This document shows positions 33,077 to 43,000 of a stretch of 64,000 nucleotides of DNA, in pieces. This DNA comes from Actinocatenispora sp963805605. GTDB taxonomy: Bacteria > Actinomycetota > Actinomycetes > Mycobacteriales > Micromonosporaceae. Under the pieces are notes generated by a model, which saw nothing but the letters and a program-made list of their open reading frames with translations, was not told where the DNA came from and ran no database searches. Numbering within the stretch: the stretch's first letter is position 1; every line of letters begins with the position of its first letter. A program made the translations under genes and the position numbers. The stretch spans positions 1,488,001 through 1,552,000 of the forward strand of contig CAWDUX010000002.1 of assembly GCA_963805605.1 (NCBI GenBank), in the 5' to 3' direction.

Positions 33077-35254
33077 TCAGTGCTGCTCGCCCCCGGCGAA
33101 CCCGCCGGACTGACCGAACGGGCGGGACCGGCCCCACTCGTTGCTGCCGGGCTGGTCGGGCTCGTTGCCGGACTCGGGCTGCTGGGCAGGCGGTGTGTCC
33201 TGCTGCGTGTCGGCCTCGGTCCGCGGCGCGCCGTTGGCGTTCATCGAACCGGCGTGCTGGGCGTTGTTGCCGGCCAGGGCCGCGGCGCCGTCGGCCTCGG
33301 CCTGCTCCTTGAGCTTGGTGGCCTCGGCCGGGGTGAGTACCGGCGGCTTGTCGCTGGGCCGACGTTTGCCGAAACCGTTGTACGGCGCGAGCGGCGGACG
33401 CTTCTTGACCCGGGCGCAGATCCGGGTCATGTCGGCGTTGGTGATGGTCTCCTTCTCCACCAGCTCCAGCACGATCTGGTCCAGCACGTCGCGGTACTCG
33501 ACCAGGATCTCCCAGGCCTCGTCGTGCGCCAGCTCGATCAGCGAACGTACCTCGGAGTCGATCTCCGAGGCGATGTCGTCGGAGTAGTCGCGCTGGTGGC
33601 CCATGTCGCGGCCGAGGAATGGCTCCGAGTCCTTCGTGCCGTATTTCACCGCGCCGAGCCTCGCGCTCATGCCGTATTCGGTGACCATCGCGCGGGCCAT
33701 CCCGGTGGCCTTCTCGATGTCGTCGCCGGCACCGGTGGTGGGCTCGTGGAACACCAGTTCCTCGGCGGCCCGGCCACCCAGCGCGTATGCCAGGGTGTCG
33801 ATGATCTCCGAGCGGGTCTGCGAGTACTTGTCCTCGGTGGGCAGCACCAGGGTGTGCCCCAGGGAGCGACCACGCGGCAGGATCGTCACCTTGTGTACGG
33901 GGGCGAGCTGCGGCATCGCCCAACCGACGAGCGCGTGTCCGCCCTCGTGGTACGCGGTGACCTTCTTCTCCTTGCTGCTCATCACCCGGGTCTTGCGTTC
34001 CGGGCCGGCGATGACCCGGTCGATCGCTTCTTCCAGGTTGGCGTCGGTGATGGCCTTCTCACCGACGCGGGCGGTCAGCAGCGCCGCCTCGTTGATCACG
34101 TTGGCCAGGTCGGCACCGGTGAAGCCGGGGGTGCGGCGGGCAAGCGTGTCCAGGTCGACGTCCGGGGTGAACGGCTTGCCGCGGGCGTGCACCCGCAGGA
34201 TGGCCTTGCGGCCCTCCATGTCCGGGGTATCCACCGCGATCTGCCGGTCGAACCGTCCGGGCCGCAGCAGCGCCGGGTCCAGGATGTCGGGCCGGTTGGT
34301 GGCGGCGATCAGGATGACGCCGCCCTTGGTGTCGAACCCGTCCATCTCGACCAGCAGCTGGTTGAGGGTCTGTTCGCGCTCGTCGTGGCCGCCGCCGAGG
34401 CCGGCGCCACGGTGCCGGCCGACGGCGTCGATCTCGTCGACGAAGACGATGGCCGGCGCGTTGGCCTTGGCCTGTTCGAACAGGTCACGTACCCGGGAGG
34501 CACCGACACCGACGAACATCTCGACGAAGTCCGAACCCGAGATGGTGTAGAACGGCACGCCGGCCTCACCGGCGACCGCACGGGCCAGCAGTGTCTTACC
34601 GGTGCCGGGCTGGCCGAACAGCAGCACGCCCTTGGGGATCTTGGCGCCGAGGGCCTGGTATTTGGCCGGGTTCTGGAGGAAGTCCTTGATCTCCTCAAGT
34701 TCCTCGATGGCCTCGTCGCAGCCGGCCACGTCGGCGAACGTGGTCTTGGGCATGTCCTTGGTCAACTGCTTGGCCTTGGACTTGCCGAAGTTGAGGACGC
34801 GGTTGCCGCCGCCCTGCATCTGGGACATGAACAACACCAGCAGCACGACCACCACGGCGACCGGCAGCAGGCTGATCAGCAGCTGCACCCAGACGCTGTC
34901 CTTGGTGACCTTGACGTCCTGCGAGCTGATCTTCTTGGCGGCGACCTGCTTCTGCACGTCGTTGAAGATCCGGTCGGCCGACAGCGCGGGGAAGGACGCC
35001 TCGATCTTGTTCGAGTTGACCTTGTTGCTGCCGGTGCCCTGGTAGGGCTTCTTGAGGTTCAGTTGGAGGATCTGTTCCTTGTCCTCGAACTTCACGCTCT
35101 TGACGTTGCCAGAGTTGAGCTGGGCCAACGCGACTGAGGTGTCGACCTTTTTATAGTCGTCACCGCCGGTGATAACCGAGCTGAGCAGGATCGCGCCGAG
35201 GATCACCAGAATGATCCAGAACAGCGGCCTACGAAAGAATCGAGTTCGCTCCAT
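33077..35254 (-). CDS. ftsH: ATP-dependent zinc metalloprotease FtsH
   Basis: A 725-residue membrane-bound AAA+ protease that degrades membrane and regulatory proteins. Two N-terminal helices (FWIILVILGAILLSSVITGG; LLISLLPVAVVVVLLVLF) enclose an external domain. The AAA module has Walker A GQPGTGKTLL, Walker B VFVDEIDAVG and the SRH DPALLRPGRFDR; the protease zinc site is HEGGH with the third ligand in the helix around LAYALGGRAAEEL. The C-terminal 80 residues are Pro/Gln/Asn-rich. Length and motifs are complete. Confidence 0.97.
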   Translation of the reverse strand: MERTRFFRRPLFWIILVILGAILLSSVITGGDDYKKVDTSVALAQLNSGNVKSVKFEDKEQILQLNLKKPYQGTGSNKVNSNKIEASFPALSADRIFNDVQKQVAAKKISSQDVKVTKDSVWVQLLISLLPVAVVVVLLVLFMSQMQGGGNRVLNFGKSKAKQLTKDMPKTTFADVAGCDEAIEELEEIKDFLQNPAKYQALGAKIPKGVLLFGQPGTGKTLLARAVAGEAGVPFYTISGSDFVEMFVGVGASRVRDLFEQAKANAPAIVFVDEIDAVGRHRGAGLGGGHDEREQTLNQLLVEMDGFDTKGGVILIAATNRPDILDPALLRPGRFDRQIAVDTPDMEGRKAILRVHARGKPFTPDVDLDTLARRTPGFTGADLANVINEAALLTARVGEKAITDANLEEAIDRVIAGPERKTRVMSSKEKKVTAYHEGGHALVGWAMPQLAPVHKVTILPRGRSLGHTLVLPTEDKYSQTRSEIIDTLAYALGGRAAEELVFHEPTTGAGDDIEKATGMARAMVTEYGMSARLGAVKYGTKDSEPFLGRDMGHQRDYSDDIASEIDSEVRSLIELAHDEAWEILVEYRDVLDQIVLELVEKETITNADMTRICARVKKRPPLAPYNGFGKRRPSDKPPVLTPAEATKLKEQAEADGAAALAGNNAQHAGSMNANGAPRTEADTQQDTPPAQQPESGNEPDQPGSNEWGRSRPFGQSGGFAGGEQH

Positions 35255-35537
35255 GCTGTTGCGGGCCCACTGGGGCGCCCCGCCCTCCCGATCTCACACC
35301 GTCGTTTGCGACTCGCCGGTCAACGACCGGCGTGAACCAGTTAGTCCCTCGGTCATTCGAAGGTACACCGTGGGGACCAGGAACGCGGAGCCAGACCGGC
35401 GAGGCTGAGCGTGAGGTGAACCATGGCGCTCTGACGAGTCAGGCAATATGTAACGAACTGCCTGATCAGGCGTCACCGGAGCGTTGTAAGAGCCAGGATA
35501 GCTGAGAAAGCGCTGAGACGCCGCGCAACGGTACTGA

Positions 35538-36098
35538 TCAGCGACTGTAGACCTCTGGCCGCAACAATCCCACGTACGGTAGTTCGCGATAGCGCTCCGC
35601 GTAGTCGAGTCCGTAGCCGACGACGAACTCGTTCGGAATGTCGAAACCGATGTAACGGACCGGGATGTCCACCTTCACCGCATCGGGCTTCCGCAGCAAC
35701 GCAACCACCTCGACCGAGGCCGGGCCACGGCTGGTCAGGTACTTCAGCAGCCACGACAGCGTCAGCCCGGAGTCCACGATGTCCTCGATCACCAGGACGT
35801 GCCGGCCGGAGATGTCCCGGTCCAGATCCTTGAGGATGCGCACTACACCCGACGAGGTGGCCCGCGCCCCGTACGAGGAGATGGCCATGAACTCCAGTTC
35901 GACCGGATGGTCCAGAGCGCGGGCGAAGTCGGCCATGAACATGACCGCGCCCTTCAGTACCCCGACGAGTAGCAGCCCGTCGACGTCGGCGTAGTCCGCG
36001 GCGACCTGCTTGGCCAGCTCCGCGGTCTTCTCGCGGATCTGCTCCTCGCTGACGACGACCTCGGCAATGTCCCCGGCGTACCAACTACCCGCTGCCAT
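35538..36098 (-). CDS. hpt: Hypoxanthine phosphoribosyltransferase
   Basis: A 186-residue purine salvage enzyme joining hypoxanthine or guanine to PRPP. It shows LLLVGVLKGAVMFMADFARAL near the N-terminus, the PRPP-binding loop VLVIEDIVDSGLTL and the base-contact region DIPVRYIGFDIPNEFVVGYGLDYAERYRELPYVG. ATG 36098 is the best start; GTG 36125 would add nine residues. It lies between tilS and ftsH as in other actinobacteria. The 283 bp between hpt and ftsH (35255-35537) hold the ftsH upstream region and nothing else I can support. Confidence 0.95.
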   Translation of the reverse strand: MAAGSWYAGDIAEVVVSEEQIREKTAELAKQVAADYADVDGLLLVGVLKGAVMFMADFARALDHPVELEFMAISSYGARATSSGVVRILKDLDRDISGRHVLVIEDIVDSGLTLSWLLKYLTSRGPASVEVVALLRKPDAVKVDIPVRYIGFDIPNEFVVGYGLDYAERYRELPYVGLLRPEVYSR

Positions 36099-36343
36099 CC
36101 CCCAAGCCTGCCTGATGTACTTCACCACACCGCGCCCGGGGTGGCCGGCGCCTCGGCCGCCCGATGCGCCGACTCCATGCGCTCGATGCGAGCAGCCCAC
36201 CCGCTCCGCTCGGCCAATTCACCCCCGTTTTTAGGGGCATTTTCCCTAAATGCGGTATTTGTCGATGCGACATTCGGGGAAAATGCGAGCCGGGCGGGCC
36301 GGGCGGGCCGGGCGGGCGGACAAGGACCCGTACCGGCCGGCGG

Positions 36344-36649
36344 TCAGGCGGCGAGCCGGCTCGACCCAGCGCCGCGGGTCGACTCAGCGCGGCGGACCGG
36401 CACCGCCCCGGCCGGGACGGGACTGGGTACGGGCGTGGGCACGGTCTCGCCCGGGTCGGGGCGGTGGATGATGATCACCGCGTCTGTCGGTACGGAGATC
36501 GGCGTGGGGCGGACCCTCCTGGCCCGGGCCGGGGTGCGCCCGTCGGTGGGCTGCCAGTCGCGGGAATCGCGGCTGTCGGAGGTCCAACCGAGCAGTTGGG
36601 CGGCGCCGAGCGCCAGAATGGCCACGGCGACGAACAGCAGTGCATACAT
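36344..36649 (-). CDS. Small membrane-anchored protein with Pro/Thr-rich tail
   Basis: A protein of about 101 residues: an immediate N-terminal helix (YALLFVAVAILALGAAQLLG) followed by a charged, disordered, Pro/Arg-rich cytoplasmic or external region (DSRDSRDWQPTDGRTPARAR; PVPSPVPAGAVPVRR). ATG 36649 has GAGGA 7 nt upstream. No family. It may simply be a small membrane anchor protein; divergent from the GlxA-type regulator with a striking hairpin pair between them. Confidence 0.5.
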   Translation of the reverse strand: MYALLFVAVAILALGAAQLLGWTSDSRDSRDWQPTDGRTPARARRVRPTPISVPTDAVIIIHRPDPGETVPTPVPSPVPAGAVPVRRAESTRGAGSSRLAA

Positions 36650-36674
36650 GGGAGAGTCCTCTTCCGTCATCAGA

Positions 36675-36720
36675 CCGGCCCCGAAGGGCCGGAACATCCC
36701 ATCCGGCCCTTCGGGGCCGG
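36675..36720. repeat. Back-to-back UUCG hairpins forming an 18-bp inverted repeat
   Basis: CCGGCCCCGAAGGGCCGG (36675-36692) and CCGGCCCTTCGGGGCCGG (36703-36720) are perfect reverse complements, 10 nt apart. Each half is itself a 7-bp hairpin, with a TTCG tetraloop on the plus strand in the right half and on the minus strand in the left half. The unit therefore makes a very stable UUCG hairpin in RNA from either strand, like a REP-type element or a bidirectional terminator. Confidence 0.7.
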
Positions 36721-36776
36721 AACACTGCCGATGCGCATCGACATGTCTATGGTGGCCGGCGGCGCCGGCACCCAAC

Positions 36777-36820
36777 AGTGGCAGTGAAGCCCTTGACCAT
36801 CGATTTACTGCCACTAGACT
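36777..36820 (+). promoter_or_regulatory. Promoter and 9-bp inverted repeat before the GlxA-type regulator
   Basis: -35 TTGACC (36793-36798) and -10 TAGACT (36815-36820) are 16 bp apart; ATG 36828 follows after seven bases, so the transcript should be leaderless. A perfect inverted repeat, AGTGGCAGT (36777-36785) and ACTGCCACT (36807-36815), flanks the -35 box and touches the -10 box, with half-sites 30 bp apart, three helical turns. This fits an operator for a dimeric regulator, probably the gene product itself. Confidence 0.65.
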
Positions 36821-36827
36821 GGGCGGC

Positions 36828-37808
36828 ATGTTGAAACGGGTGGCCGTACTCGCCCTCGACGGTGTCGCGGCCTTCGAACTCGGGGTGATCTGCGAGGCGT
36901 TCGGCGTCGACCGCACCGAACAGGGCTTCCCCGGCTACGACTTCGCGCTGTGCTCCCCCGGCGGGCGCCCGGTCCGGGTCTTCTCCGGCTTCGACCTCAT
37001 ACCCCAGCACGACCTGTCCCCGATGGCCGACGCCGACGTCATCGCCATACCGGCGATGCGACAGACACCCTCCGGACCGTCGCTGGCCGAGGCGGTACCC
37101 GACGAGGTACTCACGGCGCTACGGGACGCCGCCGCACGTGGCGCGTGGGTGCTCAGCGTCTGCTCCGGTGCGTTCATCCTGGGCGAGGCCGGGCTGCTGG
37201 ACGGGCGGCGTTGCACCACGCACTGGATGTACACCGAGGAACTGGCCCGCCGCTACCCGAGTGCCAAGGTCGACCCCGACGTCCTGTACGTCTCCGACCC
37301 GCCCATCCTGACCAGCGCCGGCACCGCCGCCGGCATCGACGCCTGCCTGTACCTGATCCGCCAGGAACAGGGCTCGGCGGTGGCGACCGCGCTGGCCCGG
37401 CGGATGGTGGTGCCGCCACACCGGGACGGCGGCCAGGCGCAGTACATCGAGACGCCCGTGCCGCCCACCGCCGACACCGAGTCGTTGGGCCCCGTACTGG
37501 CCTGGATGCAGGGCAACCTGGACGTCCAGACCAGTGTCGAGATGTTGGCGGCCCGCGCGCACCTGGCGCCGCGGACCTTTGCCCGGCGGTTCCGGGCCGA
37601 GACCGGCACCACCCCGCACGAGTGGCTGACCGGTCAGCGGGTACTGCTGGCCCGGCAACTGCTGGAGGACACCCACCTCGGCGTCGACCAGATCGCGCTG
37701 CGTACGGGTTTCGGCAACGGGGCAGCTCTGCGGCACCACTTCACCCGGCGGCTCGGCACCTCGCCCGCAGCGTACCGGAACACCTTCCAGTGCCCGGACA
37801 GCGCCTGA
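36828..37808 (+). CDS. GlxA-family AraC-type transcriptional regulator
   Basis: A 326-residue regulator with an N-terminal DJ-1/PfpI-like domain (KRVAVLALDGVAAFELGVICEAFG ... GAWVLSVCSGAFILGEAGLLDGRRCTTHW, including the CSG nucleophile-elbow motif) and a C-terminal AraC-type double helix-turn-helix (VEMLAARAHLAPRTFARRFRAE; VDQIALRTGFGNGAALRHHFTRRLGTSPAAYR). Family members regulate catabolic genes; the target here is unknown. It interrupts the hpt-tilS neighbourhood on the opposite strand. Confidence 0.9.
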   Translation: MLKRVAVLALDGVAAFELGVICEAFGVDRTEQGFPGYDFALCSPGGRPVRVFSGFDLIPQHDLSPMADADVIAIPAMRQTPSGPSLAEAVPDEVLTALRDAAARGAWVLSVCSGAFILGEAGLLDGRRCTTHWMYTEELARRYPSAKVDPDVLYVSDPPILTSAGTAAGIDACLYLIRQEQGSAVATALARRMVVPPHRDGGQAQYIETPVPPTADTESLGPVLAWMQGNLDVQTSVEMLAARAHLAPRTFARRFRAETGTTPHEWLTGQRVLLARQLLEDTHLGVDQIALRTGFGNGAALRHHFTRRLGTSPAAYRNTFQCPDSA

Positions 37809-37870
37809 AGTTCAGGCCGACCCGAACGACTCCGACCCGAACGACTCCGACCCGGCCGGGCAGCGCGGCT

Positions 37871-38893
37871 TCAGTGTCCGGGGGCAGCGCCGGCAGGACA
37901 CAGCCGACCGGCCACGCGGCGTACTGTCACGCCACCCGGCAGGTACACGGGGCCCTGCCCGTGCCAGCCGGTGACCAGCGCATCAAGCGCGTCCACGTGC
38001 CGGGCGGCCAGCGCCGAGCCGGGCACCCCGAGCCGGCGAGCGTAGCCGTGCAGCACCCGGGTACGGATCGCGGTCGGCTCGGCGGCCAGCAGCGCCACGT
38101 CCAACCAGTCGTTCCCCCCGGCACTGCCAGGGCCATCGGCTCTGCCAGCGTCGGGCGGTGGAAGTTCGGCCAGCAGCTCGGCCGCGCGGGCGTCCAGTAC
38201 CTCGGTGTCCGCCGCCACCAGCGTCGCCGTCCGGGCCAGGTTGGCCGTGAACCCGGCGCCCAGCAGCTCGGTCAGTTCACCCATCGCGGCGCGCAACCGG
38301 GACCGGGCGAAACGCGGATCGGCGTTGTGCGGGTCCTGCCAGGCCGGCAGCTCCAGTTCGGCGCAGATCGTGGTGGACAGCGAACGGGGCAAGGTCAGGA
38401 ACGGTCGACGGTACCGGCCGCGGCGGGCCGCCATCCCGGCCAGGCCACGCGGCCCGGCACCCCGGGCCAGGGCCAGCAGAACCGTCTCGGCCTGGTCGTC
38501 ACGGGTGTGCCCGAGCAGTACGACCGCTGCGCCGTACTGGTCCGCCGCACGGTCCAGCGCCGCGTACCGGGCCTGCCTGGCGGCGGCCTCCGGCCCACCG
38601 GCCCGGCCCACCGTGACCGGCACGACCTCCACCGGCGCCAGCCCGGCGTCCCGGGCCCAGTCCGCCACCGCTGCGGCCCGGCGGGCCGAACCTGGCTGCA
38701 GGCCATGATCGACGGTGACCAGACCGACCCGCAGACCGAGCCGGGGCGCTACGAAAGCCGTCACCGCGGTCAACGCCAACGAATCCGGCCCACCCGAACA
38801 GGCCACCAGGACCAGTTCCGGCGCGGCCAGGTCGGACAGGCAGCGTCGTACGGCGACGCGGCCCGCCGCGACACCCGGTGGTACCTGCGACAT
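37871..38893 (-). CDS. tilS: tRNA(Ile)-lysidine synthetase
   Basis: A 340-residue PP-loop ATPase that modifies the wobble C of tRNA-Ile(CAU) to lysidine, an essential step for reading AUA. The PP-loop is ACSGGPDSLAL; VTVDHGLQ, AAARQARYAAL and LGHTRDDQAETVLLALARG follow, with the actinobacterial C-terminal domain (RVLHGYARRLGVPGSALAARHVDAL). Part of the conserved dacB-DUF2342-tilS-hpt-ftsH neighbourhood. Confidence 0.95.
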   Translation of the reverse strand: MSQVPPGVAAGRVAVRRCLSDLAAPELVLVACSGGPDSLALTAVTAFVAPRLGLRVGLVTVDHGLQPGSARRAAAVADWARDAGLAPVEVVPVTVGRAGGPEAAARQARYAALDRAADQYGAAVVLLGHTRDDQAETVLLALARGAGPRGLAGMAARRGRYRRPFLTLPRSLSTTICAELELPAWQDPHNADPRFARSRLRAAMGELTELLGAGFTANLARTATLVAADTEVLDARAAELLAELPPPDAGRADGPGSAGGNDWLDVALLAAEPTAIRTRVLHGYARRLGVPGSALAARHVDALDALVTGWHGQGPVYLPGGVTVRRVAGRLCPAGAAPGH

Positions 38894-38902
38894 CCGCGCA
38901 GC

Positions 38903-39955
38903 TCAGGCCGGCGTGCCCGGAACCCGGGCGATCCACGCGGCCGGGTCGGTGATCTCGTCGAGGGTGGGCAGGGTCTCCGCGGACTCCCAGACCCGGTTGA
39001 AGCCTTCCATCCCGACCCGGTCCACCACGGCGGTCACGAACTTGTTGCCCTCCGCGTACTGCCGCAGCTTCGCGTCGATGCCGAGCAGTTTGCGGATCAC
39101 CCGCTCCAGCGGATTCGCCGACTCGCGCCGCCGGTTGAACTTGTGCCGGATCTCCTCGACGCTCGGCACCACCATCGGCCCGACCGCGTCCATCACGTAG
39201 TCGGCGTGCCCCTCCAGCAATGTCATCAGCGCTGTCAGCCGGTCGATCACGGCGCGCTGTGCGGGGGTCTGCACCAGGTCGAGCACGCTGGACCGGCTGT
39301 CGGGCGTCCGTACGGAATCTGCCAGCGCAGCCACCCCGCGCCGGAGCCGTTCCATCAGCTGCTCGGAATCGATCTGACCCGCGTCGACGAATGCCGACAC
39401 CTCGTCCAGGAAGTACCGACGCAGCCACGGCACCCCGGTGAACTGGGTGCGGTGGGTGACCTCGTGCAGGCAGACCCACAGCCGGAAGTCGTGCGGATCG
39501 GCGTTCAGCCGCCGCTCCACCTCGACGATGTTCGGCGCGACCAGCAGCAGATGACCCGGCTCACCGGAGAAGACCTCATATTGGCCGAGGACCTTGCCGG
39601 ACAGGTAGCCGAGCACCGTGCCGGCCTGCACACCGGTCAGCCGGGAACCGATGGACTGGGCCAACGCGCTCGGCTCCCGGCCCTTCAGCGCCCGCTGCAT
39701 CAACGGGGTCATCACGTCCCGCAGGCCGTAGAGGTTGGCCGCCGCCCAGTCGGCCCGGTCCACCACCCGTACCGGCGAAGGGCCCGTCCGGCTGGGCAAC
39801 CCGGTGGTGGCCAGCACGTGCCGACTCGCCTCGTCGGTCAGTTGACGCAGCTCGCCGACCACATCGGCCGCCTCGTCGAAGCTGACCCGGGGGCCGGATT
39901 TGGAGATGGTCCCTGCCGTGCCGACCGCGAGATCCCAATCCACAAACTGCGTCAT
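38903..39955 (-). CDS. Zinc-dependent metalloprotease-like protein (DUF2342)
   Basis: A 350-residue protein of the DUF2342 family (often called coenzyme F420 biosynthesis-associated). It contains an HEXXH motif (VCLHEVTHRTQF) and a downstream EGHADYVMDAVGP with a probable third ligand, as in gluzincin-like proteases, plus the family start WDLAVGTAGTISKSGP. It lies 10 bp upstream of tilS, the usual place in actinobacteria. Physiological substrate unknown. ATG 39955 fits the conserved N-terminus. Confidence 0.85.
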   Translation of the reverse strand: MTQFVDWDLAVGTAGTISKSGPRVSFDEAADVVGELRQLTDEASRHVLATTGLPSRTGPSPVRVVDRADWAAANLYGLRDVMTPLMQRALKGREPSALAQSIGSRLTGVQAGTVLGYLSGKVLGQYEVFSGEPGHLLLVAPNIVEVERRLNADPHDFRLWVCLHEVTHRTQFTGVPWLRRYFLDEVSAFVDAGQIDSEQLMERLRRGVAALADSVRTPDSRSSVLDLVQTPAQRAVIDRLTALMTLLEGHADYVMDAVGPMVVPSVEEIRHKFNRRRESANPLERVIRKLLGIDAKLRQYAEGNKFVTAVVDRVGMEGFNRVWESAETLPTLDEITDPAAWIARVPGTPA

Positions 39956-40037
39956 GGCCCCACGGTACGTGCCGGTTCGGCCCATCGCCCACCGTTGCGC
40001 CCGGATGCGCCCCGGCCGGGCACCGCCCCGCGCCCGA

Positions 40038-43000
40038 CTACCGACAGCCGCAACCTGCCAGTGCCGTACCGGCCACGTCGAGCGCGGACTCGGCCGCCAC
40101 GTTCCATTCCGTACCTTCGGCCATCATCGCGAACGCCAGCAGCCGACCGTCCTTGTCCACCACCAGACCGGCCAATGTGCTGGTGCCGTTCAGTGAGCCG
40201 GTCTTGGCCCGGATCACACCCGCGGCGGCGGTATCCGACCCCTGCGTGTACCGCTGGGACAGGGTGCCCGAATAGCCGGCCACCGGCATCCCGGTCAGTA
40301 CCGGCCACAGCTTCGGGTTCTTTCCGCTGGACACCAGCGATAGCAGGCTGGTCAGGAACGCCGGCGAGATGCCGTTACGACGGGACAGTCCGCTTCCGTC
40401 GGACAGGCGCAGACCCTCGGTGTCCAGGCCGAGGCCCTTCATCACCGCGATGGTCGCCTCCGCCCCGCCGGTGAACGACGCCGGCCGACCCTTCGCCAGC
40501 GCCACCTGCCGGGCCAGCGACTCGGCGATCACGTTGTCGCTGCGCTGCAACATCTCCTCGACGATGTGCACCAGCGGCGCGGACCGTACCGCGCCGAGCT
40601 GGCGGGCCTTCTTGGGCGCGGTGCCGTGCGCCACCGCCGTCGACGGCACCCCGAGCAGCGCGGCGAACCGGCGGCCGGCGGCCAGGTCCGCCTCGGGGCT
40701 GCGCTGGGAGCTCTCCCCGTTCGGGTCGGTACGCCCCGCGTTGACCATCAGCGGCACGATCGGCGAGGCGTCACCGCCGGACACGATGTCGTTGTCCCAG
40801 CCGGGGCCGAGGCCGGAGCCGCTGAACAGCGACGAGTCGACCAGCACCTTCGTCGGCGCCGTACCGCCCAGCGACTTCTTCACCGCTGCGGCCAGCTTGT
40901 CCAGCCGGGCGGCCCCCGGGTAGATGCTGTGCCCGTTGGTGGCCAGGGTCGGATCGCCACCACCGATCAGGGTGACCTCCCCCGGGCCGGGGCCGGCCAC
41001 CACCCGGGTGGTCAACCGGTACGCCGGACCCCTGGTCTGCAACGCCGCCGTCGCGGTGACCAGCTTCGTCACCGACGCGGGTAGCTCCCTGGCGTCGGGC
41101 GTCGCACCGTACAGCGGGCTGTTCGTCGCCACATCCAGTACCGACACCGCGACCCGGGCACCCAGCCGGGAGTCTTTCAACAGCGGGGCAAGGGTCCGCT
41201 GCACCCCGGCCGGCGTCGGTGCGGGCGCACCACCGACCGGCTTCAGTACCAGCGGCGCCTGTACCGGTGGAGCGGCCCGTTCGGCGGGGCCATTCAGCAG
41301 TTGGCCCACCGGGCCGGGCCGGAACACCAGCAGACCGGTCATCACCAGGGCAAGGCTCGCCACCGCGGCCAGTACCCCCACCAGCAGGCGGCGGGACGGC
41401 CGCTTCGGGGACGGCGGCATGGCCGGTGCCGGTATCGGCGGCGCCACCCACGGCGGCGGTACGACCGGAGGCGGCGGTGCGGCCTGCTGCTGTCGTGGCG
41501 CGGTCTGCTGCTGCGGTGGCCGGGACCGGGTCTGGGACTGGCGCAGTTCCGCCGGGGACATCGGTACCGGCACTGTGGCCCGGCCGGTCGGTGGGGCCGG
41601 CGGGGCCGACGAACGGGTCGACGGGGCGAACGGACGGGACGGCGGCGCCGGCGGTCTTGTCGGCGCTTCCGGTGCAGGTGGGGGCGAAGACGCCGCCGGC
41701 GCGGGGCCCGGGGGTGGCGGCCCGTCCGGCGCCACCACCGGCATGGTCATCGTGTGACCGTCGTCCTCGGCCGGGTCCTCCTGCCGCGGGATGGTCATGG
41801 TCGAGTCGTCGGCGACCTCCGGCGGGATCCTGACCGTCGGCTCATCGGTACCTGCCGGCGGGATCCTGACCGTCGGCTCGTCGGCGACCGGTGCCGCTGC
41901 GGCGGGCTCGTCGGTGGCCGGCTCGTCGACGATCCGCGGTATCACCGTGGTCGCGTCGGCATCGACCACCGGCGGCTCGCTGTCCAGCCGGATCCGGGGC
42001 AGCGCCATGGTCGCGGACTCATCGACCGGCTGCTCCGGTACCGGCTGCGGTAGGACCAGCTTCTGGGTGGCGTCGCTGTCGAGCTCGCTGAGTTCGGGTA
42101 CTTCCTCGTCCCGGGGCGCCGGTACCGTCTGCGGCGCTGGGGCCCCGAACCAGCTCACGCTGGCGGCCGGGGTCTCCGGCTCCGGCACCTCGGCTTCCGA
42201 CGCCTCGGGCCCCGGCATTTCCTGCTCCGGAGTCCCGGCGGTTGCGGCCTCCCCGGCCGGGGCCACGTCTGCCGCTGGCGCGCTCTCCGTTACCGGGGCA
42301 GGGTCCTGGGTCGGCGCGGAGGCTGCGGTCCCCGGCACCGAGGTGTGGTCCGGCTCGGGCTCCCTGTCCACGGGATCCGGCGCTGGAGTGGTGTCCGCGG
42401 ACCCGGCACCATCGGAGGTCGCCGCACCGTCCATCGACTCGGGGACGCCCGGGCGGGGCAGGTGCGGCCAGCTCGGCCAGCCGGCACCGGTGCTGCCGCG
42501 AGCTGCACCCATGCCCGGGACGTGTGGACGATCCGCCGGTTCCGTGGTGATCTCCGACGGAGCGCCGTCGGCCTCAGCGGCCGGCTCCGGGCCAGCGTCC
42601 TCAACGCTCAACGGCCCTGGTTCCGGTTCCGGTTCCGGTTCCGGCTCTGGTTCTGGTTGCGGCTCCGGCTCCGAGCTGGTCGACGACGGTGTGCCCTGGT
42701 CCGATTCCACGAGCAGATCGGGCAACCGGATGATCTGGGTGGCGTCGTCCCGCGAGTCCGTCGAACTGGCCTCGTCCGTGGTCCCGAGTTCCGCGACCGG
42801 TTCCTCCGCCGGCAGCGACTCAGCAACAGGGTCAGCCGCCGGTCCCGGTCCCGGTTCCGGCTCCGGCTCGGGTTCCGGCTCGGGTTCCGGCTCGGGTTCC
42901 AGCTCCGCAACGGGCTCGGATTCCGGCTCGGGCTCGGCAACCGGCGCAGACTCAGCCGGTACCTCAGGCTCAACGGCCGGCGCGCTCTCGGTGGCCGATG

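Noticed and set aside
33002..35137. 711-residue open frame opposite ftsH
   Set aside because: Complete antisense image of ftsH; no motif of its own.
37810..37860. Short tandem CCCGAACGACTCCGA repeat after the GlxA-type gene
   Set aside because: Only about two copies, in a 62-bp convergent gap; could be chance and not a CRISPR or satellite.
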